Shown: piece by piece, positions 26,176 to 35,628 of the stretch
Position numbering within the stretch: position 1 is the stretch's first letter
Layout of the letters: every line of letters starts with the position of its first letter
Origin: Marinisporobacter sp.
Lineage (GTDB): Bacteria > Bacillota > Clostridia > Peptostreptococcales > Thermotaleaceae
Assembly (NCBI GenBank): GCA_025210525.1
Contig: JAOARP010000047.1
Span: 558,001-622,000 of the forward strand
Length of the DNA stretch: 64,000 nt
Reading direction: 5' to 3'
The notes under the pieces: model-generated
The model's input: only the letters and a program-made list of their open reading frames with translations
Told to the model about the DNA's origin: nothing
Database searches by the model: none
Made by a program: the position numbers and the translations under genes

Positions 26176-27819
26176 ATGGATCAAGCCATGTTTTGCTATC
26201 AATGTGAGCAAACCTTAGGCTCAAAAGGCTGTGTTAAGGTAGGCGTATGTGGAAAAGATGCAACGGTTGCTAATTTACAAGATGTATTGATTCATTTATT
26301 AAAAGGTATCGGTTTTTACGGTCAAAAGAATATTGAAAAAGGAATAAAAATCCGTAGCGAAATTAGTAAATTTGTAGTAGATGCTATGTTTTCAACCCTT
26401 ACAAATGTTAATTTTGATGCAGATAGATTTGTAGAATATATAAAATTAGCAGATACCTTTAAAGAAGAATTAAAAAGTTCTGCTGGTGAAATTGAGAATA
26501 TACCTGATAGAGCTACCTATAGACCCCCAAATAACTTAGAAGAAATGCTAAAAGATGCAAAAGATGTGGGCATCATGGCAGATGAAAATCTAGACATGGA
26601 TATACGTTCTTTAAGGGAATTATTGATTTATGGATTTAAGGGAATGGCTGCTTATGCTCATCACGCATATATTCTTGGTAAATTTGATGATGAAGTCAAT
26701 AACTTCTTTTATAAGGGACTCGCAGCTACACTAGATGATACACTAACAGTTGATGATTTATTTACTTTAAATATGGAATTAGGTCAAACAAACCTTAAAT
26801 GCATGGCTCTTTTAGATGCAGCTAATACAGGTGCTTACGGAAATCCGGAGCCAACAGAAGTACTCATTACAAAGAAAAAGGGTCCTTTTATCATCGTATC
26901 TGGTCATGATTTAAAAGACTTAAAAGAATTATTAGAACAAACTAAAGATAAGAACATCAACATCTATACCCATTGTGAAATGCTTCCTGCCCACGGCTAT
27001 CCAGAGCTAAAGAAATATCCTCATCTAGTAGGAAACTTTGGTGGAGCATGGCAAAAGCAACAAAATGAATTTGATGGCATTCCTGGATGTATTTTAATGA
27101 CTACAAACTGTCTTCAAAAACCAAGAGAGAGCTATAAAGATCGACTATTTACTACAAGCATCGTTGGATGGCCTGATACTCCTCACATAGAAGAAGTAAA
27201 TGGTAAAAAGGATTTTACCCCTATTATCGAAAAAGCATTATCCTTAGGTGGTTTTACGGAAGATGAACCAGAAAAGAAAATCCTTGTGGGGTTTGGTCAT
27301 GATGCAGTCCTTAAAAACGCAGGTGCAATCATTGATGCTGTAAAAAGTGGTGCTATTAAGCATTTCTTCCTTATTGGAGGATGTGATGGAGCAAGACCTG
27401 GAAGAAATTATTATACAGAGTTTGCTGAAAAAACACCCCAGGATACAGTAATTCTAACTCTTGCCTGTGGTAAATTCCGTTTCAATAAATTAGATTTTGG
27501 TACAGTAGCAGGTCTTCCAAGACTTCTTGATGTAGGACAATGTAGCGATTCCTATTCAGCTATTCAGATCGCTCTCGCCCTTGCTGATGCTTTTGATTGT
27601 GGTGTAAATGAGTTGCCTCTTTCAATGATTCTTTCTTGGTATGAGCAAAAAGCTGTAGGGATTTTACTTACCCTATTATCCTTAGGAATTAAAAATATCC
27701 GACTCGGACCAACGCTACCTGCATTTGTTACACCTAATGTGTTACAGGTATTAGTAGACAAGTTCAATATTGCTCCTATTTCTACTCCAGAGGATGATTT
27801 AAAAGCTATACTAGGTTAA
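26176..27819 (+). CDS. hcp: Hydroxylamine reductase (hybrid cluster protein)
   Basis: 547-aa Hcp. The N-terminal FCYQCEQTLGSKGCVKVGVCGKD supplies the four cysteines of the 4Fe-4S cluster. Later Cys and Glu ligands of the hybrid Fe-S-O cluster appear in IYTHCEMLPAHGYPE, PGCILMTTNCLQ, GGCDGARPGRNYYTEF and LACGKFRFN. It reduces hydroxylamine to ammonia in vitro and acts as a nitric oxide reductase or S-nitrosylase in some bacteria. AGGAGG lies at the proper distance from the ATG. It is preceded by the DUF1858 gene. Confidence 0.97.
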   Translation: MDQAMFCYQCEQTLGSKGCVKVGVCGKDATVANLQDVLIHLLKGIGFYGQKNIEKGIKIRSEISKFVVDAMFSTLTNVNFDADRFVEYIKLADTFKEELKSSAGEIENIPDRATYRPPNNLEEMLKDAKDVGIMADENLDMDIRSLRELLIYGFKGMAAYAHHAYILGKFDDEVNNFFYKGLAATLDDTLTVDDLFTLNMELGQTNLKCMALLDAANTGAYGNPEPTEVLITKKKGPFIIVSGHDLKDLKELLEQTKDKNINIYTHCEMLPAHGYPELKKYPHLVGNFGGAWQKQQNEFDGIPGCILMTTNCLQKPRESYKDRLFTTSIVGWPDTPHIEEVNGKKDFTPIIEKALSLGGFTEDEPEKKILVGFGHDAVLKNAGAIIDAVKSGAIKHFFLIGGCDGARPGRNYYTEFAEKTPQDTVILTLACGKFRFNKLDFGTVAGLPRLLDVGQCSDSYSAIQIALALADAFDCGVNELPLSMILSWYEQKAVGILLTLLSLGIKNIRLGPTLPAFVTPNVLQVLVDKFNIAPISTPEDDLKAILG

Positions 27820-27866
27820 ATATATGAAAACTTCACATAAAAAAATCTTTTCTGCCCTATAAAATA

Positions 27867-27907
27867 ATCAAAGGAATTCCTAAAAATCAAGAAGGAATTC
27901 CTTTGAT
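27867..27907. terminator. Hairpin between convergent hcp and cyclodeaminase-like genes
   Basis: Perfect 15-bp stem ATCAAAGGAATTCCT/AGGAATTCCTTTGAT (27867-27881, 27893-27907). There is no long T run on either side, so termination could be weak or aided by the stem strength. Confidence 0.6.
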
Positions 27908-27921
27908 AGTTCAATCATTCA

Positions 27922-29001
27922 TTAGCCTAATATAGGATTTTCCCATAAGGGTAATTTTCTTCCGATCCCCATCTTTACTGCATTTTCATATACTCTATGA
28001 GCCTCTGATAAGTCATGGATTCCCATACCTATTGGATTAAAGAATATTTTTTCTTTTTGATCTTGTCTTCCTGGTTTTGCTCCAACAATAATTTCACCAA
28101 GATTTCCTCTTATTTTTTCTTCAGGGATCATACCATCTCTTACCGCTCTCCAGCTTACATCTACCCCATGATGCTTTACTTGATACCAACTATCTACAAC
28201 TACAAAATCCATTACTTTTAACGCTTCTGGTGGTGTATCCCAAAAAGATATTTCACAATGACATGCTCCTTCTTTATACCAATCTCCATTTACATAAGGT
28301 TCTCTAGCCATAGTGGCTGTACTAATTACATCTGAATCTCTAAATGCTTTTTCAGCACTATCAACAATTACAAATTCCATATCTACCTTATCTTTCATTT
28401 CTTCTACAAACTTTTTACTCATCTCTGGATTAATATCAAATATTTTACAAACCTCTAGAGATGGAACTCCTTCTTTAAGGGCTAATGTTTGTGTTATTCC
28501 TTGTACACTTCCACCAACCAGTCCCATCACCTTTGAATCAGGGTTTGCAAGATATTTGGCTGCAACCCCTGAAGCTGCACCTGTTCTCATGGCACTTACT
28601 AATGTCCCATCCATAATACAGGCAGGCATCAATGTATCTGGATCATTAATGATAATTACAGCATTTGCCCTAGGTAAACCATATTTTTTAGGATTATGGG
28701 GCTTACTAGGTATATATTTAATTCCTGCCGCATTAATAGGACCAAGTAATTCTTTTTCTTCTAATTCCTTTGCGTATTTTCCTCCTCCTAGATAAGCAGG
28801 CATAGACATGATTCTTCCTGTTGTCTCTTCTGTTTCTGGTCCTCCCCATCTAATAACCGGTTTTCCTGGTAGGATGAAATCCTCTTTCCCGTGCAAAAAA
28901 AATGATCTCTCAGTAGCTTTCATACATCCTTTCATATCATAGCCACCAGCTTTTACACAATCTTCTTGCTGTAAGTATAAAAATTCTACTTTCCTGCTCA
29001 T
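27922..29001 (-). CDS. Ornithine cyclodeaminase/mu-crystallin-family protein
   Basis: 359-aa NAD(P)-dependent enzyme of the OCD/mu-crystallin fold. The N-terminal dimerisation part includes MSMPAYLGG, and the Rossmann part has MRTGAASGVAAKYLANPDSKVMGLVGGSVQG with a glycine-rich loop near residue 160. Relatives deaminate ornithine, reduce ketimines or dehydrogenate N-substituted amino acids. Some close homologues are labelled tyramine oxidase subunit B, a name I would not rely on. It is last in the peptide-uptake operon, 38 bases after the OppF gene, so it probably handles an amino acid or imine released from imported peptides. Confidence 0.82.
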   Translation of the reverse strand: MSRKVEFLYLQQEDCVKAGGYDMKGCMKATERSFFLHGKEDFILPGKPVIRWGGPETEETTGRIMSMPAYLGGGKYAKELEEKELLGPINAAGIKYIPSKPHNPKKYGLPRANAVIIINDPDTLMPACIMDGTLVSAMRTGAASGVAAKYLANPDSKVMGLVGGSVQGITQTLALKEGVPSLEVCKIFDINPEMSKKFVEEMKDKVDMEFVIVDSAEKAFRDSDVISTATMAREPYVNGDWYKEGACHCEISFWDTPPEALKVMDFVVVDSWYQVKHHGVDVSWRAVRDGMIPEEKIRGNLGEIIVGAKPGRQDQKEKIFFNPIGMGIHDLSEAHRVYENAVKMGIGRKLPLWENPILG

Positions 29002-29038
29002 TTGAAATCCTCCTTATATAGGTTAAAAATTATATTTC

Positions 29039-29992
29039 TCATTCTTTAAATAAATGACACGCAACAAAATGATCCTTCGATACCTCTTCTAATTTCGGTT
29101 CTTTCCTCTTGCAAATATCCTTTGTAAAGTTACAACGATTTGCAAATCTACAATTACATTCAGGATCAATAGGAGATGTAATTTCACCTTTTAAAATGAT
29201 TTTTTCTACCTTCTTATCAATAGTTGGTCTTGGTATTGCTGATAATAATGCTTTTGTATAAGGATGTATCGGATTATTGAAAAGTTCCTCAGCTGATGCT
29301 TTTTCAATAACCTTTCCAAGGTACATTACTGCAATATCATCAGAAAAATGATTCACTACGGATAAATCGTGGGTAATAAATATATAAGTTAGTCCCAATT
29401 GCTCTTGAAGTTCATTCATAAGATTTAGTATTTGGGCTTGTATAGATACATCTAAAGCCGATACTGGCTCATCACATACAATAAATTTTGTATTTAACGC
29501 TAATGCTCTAGCTATACCAATTCGCTGTCTTCTCCCCCCATCTAATTCGTGGGGATATGTGTTGATAAGACGTTCAGATAGTCCTACTAGGTTCATTAAC
29601 TCCAATACTCTTTCAAATCGTTTATTTTTATCTGTAATCAACTTGTGCAGTTTGATAGGCTCTTCAATAATTTCACTAACAGTCATTCTAGGGTCTAAGG
29701 AAGCAAATGGATCTTGAAAAATAATCTGCATCTCTTTTCTCAAATTTCTCATTTCACTTGGATTTAATTTTCTGATATCTTTTCCTTTATAATAAACTTC
29801 TCCATCTGTAGCCTCTAACAACCTAAGAATTACACGACCTGTTGTTGATTTACCACATCCAGATTCCCCTACTAATCCAAGGGTTTTCCCTTCCTCTATT
29901 GAAAAGCTTACATCATCTACAGCATGAAGCAATCCTTTTGGAGTATGAAAATATTTTTTTAAATTTTTAACTTCTAATAATTTCTCAGCCAC
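29039..29992 (-). CDS. oppF: Oligopeptide/dipeptide ABC transporter ATPase (OppF/DppF-like)
   Basis: 317-aa ATP-binding subunit. It shows Walker A GESGCGKST near residue 40, the Q-loop FQDPFASLDPR, signature LDGGRRQRIGIARAL (the Firmicute DppF variant of LSGGQ), Walker B FIVCDEPVSALD, and the C-terminal oligopeptide-ABC domain with the Cys-rich CNCRFANRCNFTKDIC. The GTG start follows GGGAG. It pairs with the OppD-like ATPase 22 bases upstream. Confidence 0.93.
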   Translation of the reverse strand: MAEKLLEVKNLKKYFHTPKGLLHAVDDVSFSIEEGKTLGLVGESGCGKSTTGRVILRLLEATDGEVYYKGKDIRKLNPSEMRNLRKEMQIIFQDPFASLDPRMTVSEIIEEPIKLHKLITDKNKRFERVLELMNLVGLSERLINTYPHELDGGRRQRIGIARALALNTKFIVCDEPVSALDVSIQAQILNLMNELQEQLGLTYIFITHDLSVVNHFSDDIAVMYLGKVIEKASAEELFNNPIHPYTKALLSAIPRPTIDKKVEKIILKGEITSPIDPECNCRFANRCNFTKDICKRKEPKLEEVSKDHFVACHLFKE

Positions 29993-30014
29993 TTTATTCT
30001 CCCTTCCAACTTTA

Positions 30015-31010
30015 CTAGTTACTATTACTCAATTTAAAGTCTAAGTTATCTTTATACAGATGACATTCCACAAAATGAGAATTTGAAATTTGAACTTTTT
30101 CAGGTTTATGCATCTTACAGACTGATGTTGCATAATTACATCTATTACAAAAAGAACAACCCTTTGGCAGATTATATGGATCTGACATTAACCCTTTAAT
30201 AGGGATCAGTTTTGTTTTTCTATCATCAATATTTGGAATTGAATGAAATAACCCTTGGGTATATGGATGCTTTGTATTTGTAAAAACATCTCTTAATGTT
30301 CCCTGCTCTACAATCCTTCCAGCATACATAATAGCCACTTCATCACATACTTCTGCAACAACCCCTAAGTCGTGAGTAATCATAATCATAGACATTTGAA
30401 ACTTTTCCTTAAGCTCTTTCATAAGCTCTAAAACCTGTGCCTGAATAGTTACATCTAATGCCGTAGTCGGTTCATCTGCAATAAGGAGCTTTGGACTACA
30501 GGATAAGGCAATAGCAATAATTACCCTTTGCTTCATTCCCCCAGAAAATTGATGTGGATATTCTTCCATTCTAGCTCCTGGAATTCCTACCATTTCAAGC
30601 ATTTCTTTTGCTTTTCCCTTTGCTTGCTCCTTACTTACATCTTGATGAATACGAATGGCTTCTGCAATTTGATCTCCTACACATATGACAGGATTTAAAG
30701 CAGTCATTGGATCTTGGAAAATCATAGAAACTTCTCCTCCACGAATTTTTTCCATTTCCTTTTCTGATACATCCATAATATTTAATCCTTCTAATTGAAT
30801 GGAGCCAGATACCACCTTTCCAGGAGGATGTGGGATTAATCTTAAAATAGATAAAGCTGTGGTGGTTTTACCTGCCCCAGTTTCACCTACTAAACCTAAT
30901 GTTTTCCCTTTATCTACACATATATTTACACCATTAACAGCTTCAACCGTTCCATCATCTGTAACATACTGAATACATAAATTTTCAATTTCTAGTACTT
31001 TATTATTCAA
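30015..31010 (-). CDS. oppD: Oligopeptide/dipeptide ABC transporter ATPase (OppD/DppD-like)
   Basis: 331-aa ATP-binding subunit. Walker A is GETGAGKTT near residue 43, the Q-loop [11 protein letters not shown], signature [15 protein letters not shown], Walker [15 protein letters not shown] and H-loop [11 protein letters not shown]. The C-terminal [14 protein letters not shown] is the peptide-transporter Cys motif. The TTG start follows GAGGTG by five bases. It energises the two permeases upstream together with the OppF-like subunit. Confidence 0.93.
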   Translation of the reverse strand: MNNKVLEIENLCIQYVTDDGTVEAVNGVNICVDKGKTLGLVGETGAGKTTTALSILRLIPHPPGKVVSGSIQLEGLNIMDVSEKEMEKIRGGEVSMIFQDPMTALNPVICVGDQIAEAIRIHQDVSKEQAKGKAKEMLEMVGIPGARMEEYPHQFSGGMKQRVIIAIALSCSPKLLIADEPTTALDVTIQAQVLELMKELKEKFQMSMIMITHDLGVVAEVCDEVAIMYAGRIVEQGTLRDVFTNTKHPYTQGLFHSIPNIDDRKTKLIPIKGLMSDPYNLPKGCSFCNRCNYATSVCKMHKPEKVQISNSHFVECHLYKDNLDFKLSNSN

Positions 31011-31023
31011 AATAACACCTCTC

Positions 31024-31941
31024 TTATTTCAATTTTGGGTCAAGTGCATCTCTTAAACCATCTCCAATAAGATTTAAGGAAAGTACTGTTAATACAATAG
31101 CAAGTCCTGGAAACATTACAATATGCATGCTATCCCTCATATAATTACGACCTCCAGCTAACATACTTCCCCATTCTGGCGTAGGAGGTTTCACACCAAG
31201 CCCTATAAAGCTTAGTGATGCTGTTGCCATGATAGCTGTTGCTACCTTCAATGTTGCATAAACAATAATCGGCGCCATTGAATTTGGTAAAACATGCTTC
31301 AATATAATGGTATGATCTCTTGCTCCAATAGCTTTTGCTGCTTCGATAAACTCTTGATCCTTAACACTAAGAACAGATGCTCTTACAACTCTAGCAAATC
31401 CTGGAATATTCGATATCCCTACTGCAATCATTAGATTCATAATACTTGCACCTAATGCAGCTACGATGGTTATTGCTAAGAGTATAGTGGGTATAGCAAG
31501 CAATACATCTAAAACCCGCATGATCATATTATCCAACTTACCACCATAATAACCTGCAATAGCTCCAAGGGTTCCTCCAATACTCAATGCAATTCCCACA
31601 GAAATCAATCCTACAAAAAGAGAAATTCTTGTTCCGTATACGATTCTTGCGAATATATCTCTTCCAAACTCATCTGTACCAAACCAATGATCTTTACTAG
31701 GTGGCTGTAGTCGCTCTACAACATTCATCTTTATTGCATCAGCTTCATAATCTGCTATAAAATCTGCACCACTTGCCATTAATATAAATACAACAATTAA
31801 GATAATTCCAATGACTGCTGTAGGACTCTTTTTTAATCTTTTCCAAACCTCTGCCATTTGACTACGCTTTTTCGTCCTTTTTTTTAAGTCCTCCTCCATT
31901 TGCTTCAAATCAGCTTTGTTTAATTCTACTTTTCTACTCAT
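31024..31941 (-). CDS. oppC: Peptide ABC transporter permease (OppC/DppC-like)
   Basis: 305-aa permease with an N-terminal cytosolic tail, first helix after [15 protein letters not shown], the OppC_N signature GADFIADY...[24 protein letters not shown], and the EAA loop [21 protein letters not shown] that contacts the ATPases. It lies 14 bases after OppB. Confidence 0.93.
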   Translation of the reverse strand: MSRKVELNKADLKQMEEDLKKRTKKRSQMAEVWKRLKKSPTAVIGIILIVVFILMASGADFIADYEADAIKMNVVERLQPPSKDHWFGTDEFGRDIFARIVYGTRISLFVGLISVGIALSIGGTLGAIAGYYGGKLDNMIMRVLDVLLAIPTILLAITIVAALGASIMNLMIAVGISNIPGFARVVRASVLSVKDQEFIEAAKAIGARDHTIILKHVLPNSMAPIIVYATLKVATAIMATASLSFIGLGVKPPTPEWGSMLAGGRNYMRDSMHIVMFPGLAIVLTVLSLNLIGDGLRDALDPKLK

Positions 31942-31955
31942 AAGTCACAACCTTT

Positions 31956-32882
31956 CTAACTATAATTCGCTTTAATTCTTGGATCGATATAAGCATACAA
32001 TATGTCAATAATCAAATTGACAATACTAAAGGATAAGGCAAATATAATAACGCACCCAAGAACCATAGGTGTATCTTTAGTTTGTATGGATTGTACCATC
32101 AATCGTCCAATTCCAGGCCATGAAAATACAGTTTCAGTTAATACAGCCCCTCCAAGCAAAACACCAAACTCTAGACCAATTACTGTAATAGCTGGGATCA
32201 ACGCATTTTTTAGTGCATGCTTTCGAATTACTACTTTTCGATTAACCCCTTTAGCTTTTGCCGTATTAATATAATCCTGACGAATGACTTCAAGCATAGA
32301 TGATCTAGTTGTCCTTGTTATACTTGCTGTAGAAGCTATAGCTAAAGTAAAGGCTGGTAATATTAAGCTTTTTAATCCATCCATTCCTCCTGATGGAAAT
32401 AAACGAAAATTTAAGGAAAAGAGAATAATAAGCATCAAACCTGTCCAAAAAGAAGGCATTGAAATACCTACTAGCGCCAAAATCATTCCAATATTATCAA
32501 ATATTGAATATTGTCTTGTTGCAGAAATTACTCCAATAGGAATAGATATAATTACTGATAAAATAATAGCTGTAACTGTCAATTTAAAAGTATTTGGGAA
32601 TCTTGCTATAATTTCCGTTGATACATTTTTTCCAGTGGCATAAGATATGCCCATATCTCCACTCAAAAGTCCCTTCATATAATTTGCGTATTGAACAATG
32701 ATCGGATCATTAAATCCCATCTTTTCTCTAAGTGCTATAATAGCTTCTTCCGTAGCACCATCCCCTAAAATAATAGATGCTGCATCACCAGGTGTTAAGC
32801 TAATAATAAAATATACTAAAAATGTCACACCCATCATTACTGGAATCAGCATTAATAATCGTCTTAAAATATATTTTGACAT
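31956..32882 (-). CDS. oppB: Peptide ABC transporter permease (OppB/DppB-like)
   Basis: 308-aa permease starting SKYILRRLLMLIPVMMGVTFLVYFI, the standard OppB beginning. The EAA loop is NTAKAKGVNRKVVIRKHALKNALIP, and the C-terminal helix ends AYIDPRI. ATG 32882 has GGAGG five bases upstream; the ATG at 32894 contains that ribosome binding site. A stable hairpin separates it from the upstream substrate-binding gene. Confidence 0.93.
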   Translation of the reverse strand: MSKYILRRLLMLIPVMMGVTFLVYFIISLTPGDAASIILGDGATEEAIIALREKMGFNDPIIVQYANYMKGLLSGDMGISYATGKNVSTEIIARFPNTFKLTVTAIILSVIISIPIGVISATRQYSIFDNIGMILALVGISMPSFWTGLMLIILFSLNFRLFPSGGMDGLKSLILPAFTLAIASTASITRTTRSSMLEVIRQDYINTAKAKGVNRKVVIRKHALKNALIPAITVIGLEFGVLLGGAVLTETVFSWPGIGRLMVQSIQTKDTPMVLGCVIIFALSFSIVNLIIDILYAYIDPRIKANYS

Positions 32883-32923
32883 ATTAACCTCCATTTCTTA
32901 CAAGCGTACTTATTTGTTTTAAT

Positions 32924-32970
32924 GATAATGAGATGATATAACACGAAAAGGATTATATCATCTCATTATC
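32924..32970 (-). repeat. Intercistronic hairpin between binding-protein and permease genes
   Basis: Perfect 18-bp inverted repeat GATAATGAGATGATATAA (32924-32941) and its complement (32953-32970), with no T run following on the minus strand. This suits an mRNA-stabilising stem that keeps the binding protein more abundant than the permeases. Confidence 0.6.
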
Positions 32971-32980
32971 TATTTAGCTT

Positions 32981-34513
32981 CTAGTAATGAATTTTTTCAA
33001 TGTTCCATAAACCTTGAGGACTTAACTCAACATCCTTTAGTCCTGCATTCGCACCTACAACATTATTCTTTACAAATAATGGAACAATTGGTGCTCTGTC
33101 CATAATATATTCATGGAATTCATTATATGTCGCAACACGCTTATCTAAATCTAATTCTCCTCTTGCTGAAAGAATAAATTCATCAACTTTTTTATCATTT
33201 GTTCTTGAGAAATTCATTCCTCCAATACTCTCTGAATAATAAAGAGGTGTTAATGTTGAATCTGGATCAGGATTAGAAGTCCAACCTAATACAAATGATT
33301 GATGTTCCCCTTTCATAAGCTTGTCAATGTAAGTACCCCATTCAAGCATTTCTATGTTTGCTGTAATTCCAACCTCTAATAGATTTGCTTGAATTACCTC
33401 TGCAATTCTCTTTCTTTCATCACCAGAAGCCCAAAGAGATATTTCAAAGCCTTCTTCGAGTCCAGCTTCTTTCAATAATTCCTTTGCTTTAGCAGGATCA
33501 TAAGTATAATTTGCTTCTTTATAACCTAACATGGTAGATGCTAAAACAGATTTTGCTTCTATCCCTGCACCATTAATAGCAACAGTCATGATGGCTTGCT
33601 TATCAATTGCATAATTCATTGCCTGTCTTACAAGTTGATTATCAAAAGGTGCTTTCTCATTGTTCATTCCAAAATAGTCTATTCTTGTAGACGGTTTTGT
33701 ATATAACTTTAACTTTTCATTTTCTTCTATTTTGCTAATATCAATTGTTTGAAGCTCATCAACAATATCTACCTCTCCTGTTTCAAGGGCAATTGTTCTA
33801 CTTGTTCCTTCTGGAATTACTCTAAAAGTAATCGTTTCCATCTGTCCCATATTATCTGCATCAAAATATGCTTCATTTTTCTTTAAAACGATTTTGTCTC
33901 CTGAAGCCCATTCAACAAGGGTATAGGGTCCAGAACCAACAGGTTTTGCAAAATTATCCCCTGATTCAACATAAGCCTTAGGTAAAATAGATGCACCTGC
34001 ATGTACTAATGTATATAAGAATGGTGCAAAGGCACTCTTTGTAGTAATTTTTACTGTATAATTATCAACTACCTCGATGCTTTCTACTTCACTTAAAACG
34101 TGTTGTACTTTAGGTTGAGTTAATGATCTTTCCAAGCTAAATTTCACATCTTCAGCAGTTATTTCAGTGCCATCATGAAACTTAACCCCTTCTTTGATTT
34201 TAATTACCCACTCTGTATCTGATGGTTGCTCCCATTTTTCTGCCAAGTCTGGAACAACTTCAAAATCTGTATTTAATCTAAATAATCGGTTAAATAGTAA
34301 AAAAGATACTCTCTCTGATTTTGTATCATTATGCCCTTGTGGATCTAAAGATGCAATATCTGCACTAAGTGCAATAGTTAAATCATTCTTAGCAACAACT
34401 TCTTCACCTGCTTGTTCTTTTTCTTCTTCTGGTGCAGGCTGACTTCCACATCCAACCATTGCCCCCATAACTAACATAACAATCATCAATAATGACAATA
34501 TTCTTTTTAACAT
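32981..34513 (-). CDS. Peptide ABC transporter substrate-binding lipoprotein
   Basis: 510-aa family 5 (OppA/DppA) solute-binding protein. The signal peptide MLKRILSLLMIVMLVMG ends in a lipobox at VGC near residue 22, followed by a low-complexity acidic linker. Family marks are ADIASLDPQGHND, VKFHDGTEITAEDVKFSLERS, GSGPYTLVEW and RQAMNYAIDKQAI. It captures peptides outside the membrane for the OppBCDF complex encoded downstream. Confidence 0.93.
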   Translation of the reverse strand: MLKRILSLLMIVMLVMGAMVGCGSQPAPEEEKEQAGEEVVAKNDLTIALSADIASLDPQGHNDTKSERVSFLLFNRLFRLNTDFEVVPDLAEKWEQPSDTEWVIKIKEGVKFHDGTEITAEDVKFSLERSLTQPKVQHVLSEVESIEVVDNYTVKITTKSAFAPFLYTLVHAGASILPKAYVESGDNFAKPVGSGPYTLVEWASGDKIVLKKNEAYFDADNMGQMETITFRVIPEGTSRTIALETGEVDIVDELQTIDISKIEENEKLKLYTKPSTRIDYFGMNNEKAPFDNQLVRQAMNYAIDKQAIMTVAINGAGIEAKSVLASTMLGYKEANYTYDPAKAKELLKEAGLEEGFEISLWASGDERKRIAEVIQANLLEVGITANIEMLEWGTYIDKLMKGEHQSFVLGWTSNPDPDSTLTPLYYSESIGGMNFSRTNDKKVDEFILSARGELDLDKRVATYNEFHEYIMDRAPIVPLFVKNNVVGANAGLKDVELSPQGLWNIEKIHY

Positions 34514-34563
34514 ACGCTTCTCTCCTTTTTCATTTTATATTAAAGGATTTCCCTTTAATCACA

Positions 34564-35628
34564 TCACTTAAAGTTTTTTGCATATTCAACTAAAATATTT
34601 TCCAGTTCTATGACAGATGCTATACTTACGTATTCCAAATCTCCATGCCATCCTTCACCAATTGGTCCAAACTCTACTGCTGGTACCCCTTTGCTAGTAA
34701 AGAACCTAGCATCTGATGAACCATGCTGCCCTGATGTTTTAACCTGATTGATTCCTTTTATTTCTTTTATGGTCTTTATTAAATCTTTAAGGTATTCACA
34801 TTCAGTCGAAACATTTATTCCTGGTTCTATAGCCTTAACAACTACTTGACCATCTACAACTCCTTTAATTTCTTCAATAATTTTTTGAGGATCAATATGT
34901 GGTACATATCGAATATCTAACCCTATACAGCTATGATCAGGTACTCGATTATAAATATCACCACCATTGATTTTAGCCAGATTCACTGAAGTTTTTTCAT
35001 AAAACTCAGACCCTTCATTTAATATAGGCAATTTCTCAATATTCTCATAATTCTTTATAGCTTTAAGGATAGCATTTTCCCCTTCCCAAGGTCGACTTCC
35101 ATGGGCTGAAAAACCATCCGTCAATATATCTAGTCGCATAATCCCTTTTGCTTGAATAGAAATAGTCATATTCGTTGGTTCTGTGCAAATAACAAAATCT
35201 CCTACATATCCTTGCTCTACTAAATACCTTGTACAATGAAATCCTCCTATTTCTTCATCTGTAACTAGCTGGAGCATTACTTTGCAATTTAGCGGTTCTT
35301 TCTTTAGACGGATCATGGCTTGAACAATAGCCACTACGCCAGCCTTCATGTCAGCACTACCTCTGCCATAAAGTTTATCCTCTTTTGTATAAGGCTCAAA
35401 CTGTTCTTCTTTTCCAGATACAACATCTAAATGACCATTCAATACTAAAGTTTTATTTCCTTCTCCAATTATTGCAACATAACTTTTGTACCCTTCATAC
35501 TCTAAGATTTCACCATAAATATGATGTTTTTCTAAATATGCTGACAAATAGTCAATTGCTTCATTGGCTTTTTCAATCGTCGAAGAATCGATTTTTATTA
35601 ATTCTTTTAATAAGCTAATTGATTCCAT
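34564..35628 (-). CDS. M20-family metallopeptidase (ArgE/DapE/CPG2 type)
   Basis: 354-aa dinuclear-zinc peptidase. Motifs are LVLNGHLDVVSG (metal His), GRGSADMKAGVVAIV (bridging Asp), VTDEEIGGFHCTRYL (catalytic Glu pair), CTEPTNM and the C-terminal GPIGEGWHGDLEYVS (last His ligand). It is cytoplasmic. Members deacylate N-acyl amino acids or cut dipeptides. Its start overlaps the end of the S9 peptidase gene by 14 bases, so translation is coupled, and the peptide ABC transporter follows. A peptide-degrading role is likely. Confidence 0.88.
   Translation of the reverse strand: MESISLLKELIKIDSSTIEKANEAIDYLSAYLEKHHIYGEILEYEGYKSYVAIIGEGNKTLVLNGHLDVVSGKEEQFEPYTKEDKLYGRGSADMKAGVVAIVQAMIRLKKEPLNCKVMLQLVTDEEIGGFHCTRYLVEQGYVGDFVICTEPTNMTISIQAKGIMRLDILTDGFSAHGSRPWEGENAILKAIKNYENIEKLPILNEGSEFYEKTSVNLAKINGGDIYNRVPDHSCIGLDIRYVPHIDPQKIIEEIKGVVDGQVVVKAIEPGINVSTECEYLKDLIKTIKEIKGINQVKTSGQHGSSDARFFTSKGVPAVEFGPIGEGWHGDLEYVSIASVIELENILVEYAKNFK

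Noticed and set aside
29039-29992. Degenerate ABC signature LDGGRRQ in the OppF-like ATPase suggesting inactivity
   Set aside because: This variant is usual in Firmicute DppF/OppF proteins, and Walker A, Walker B and Q-loop are intact.
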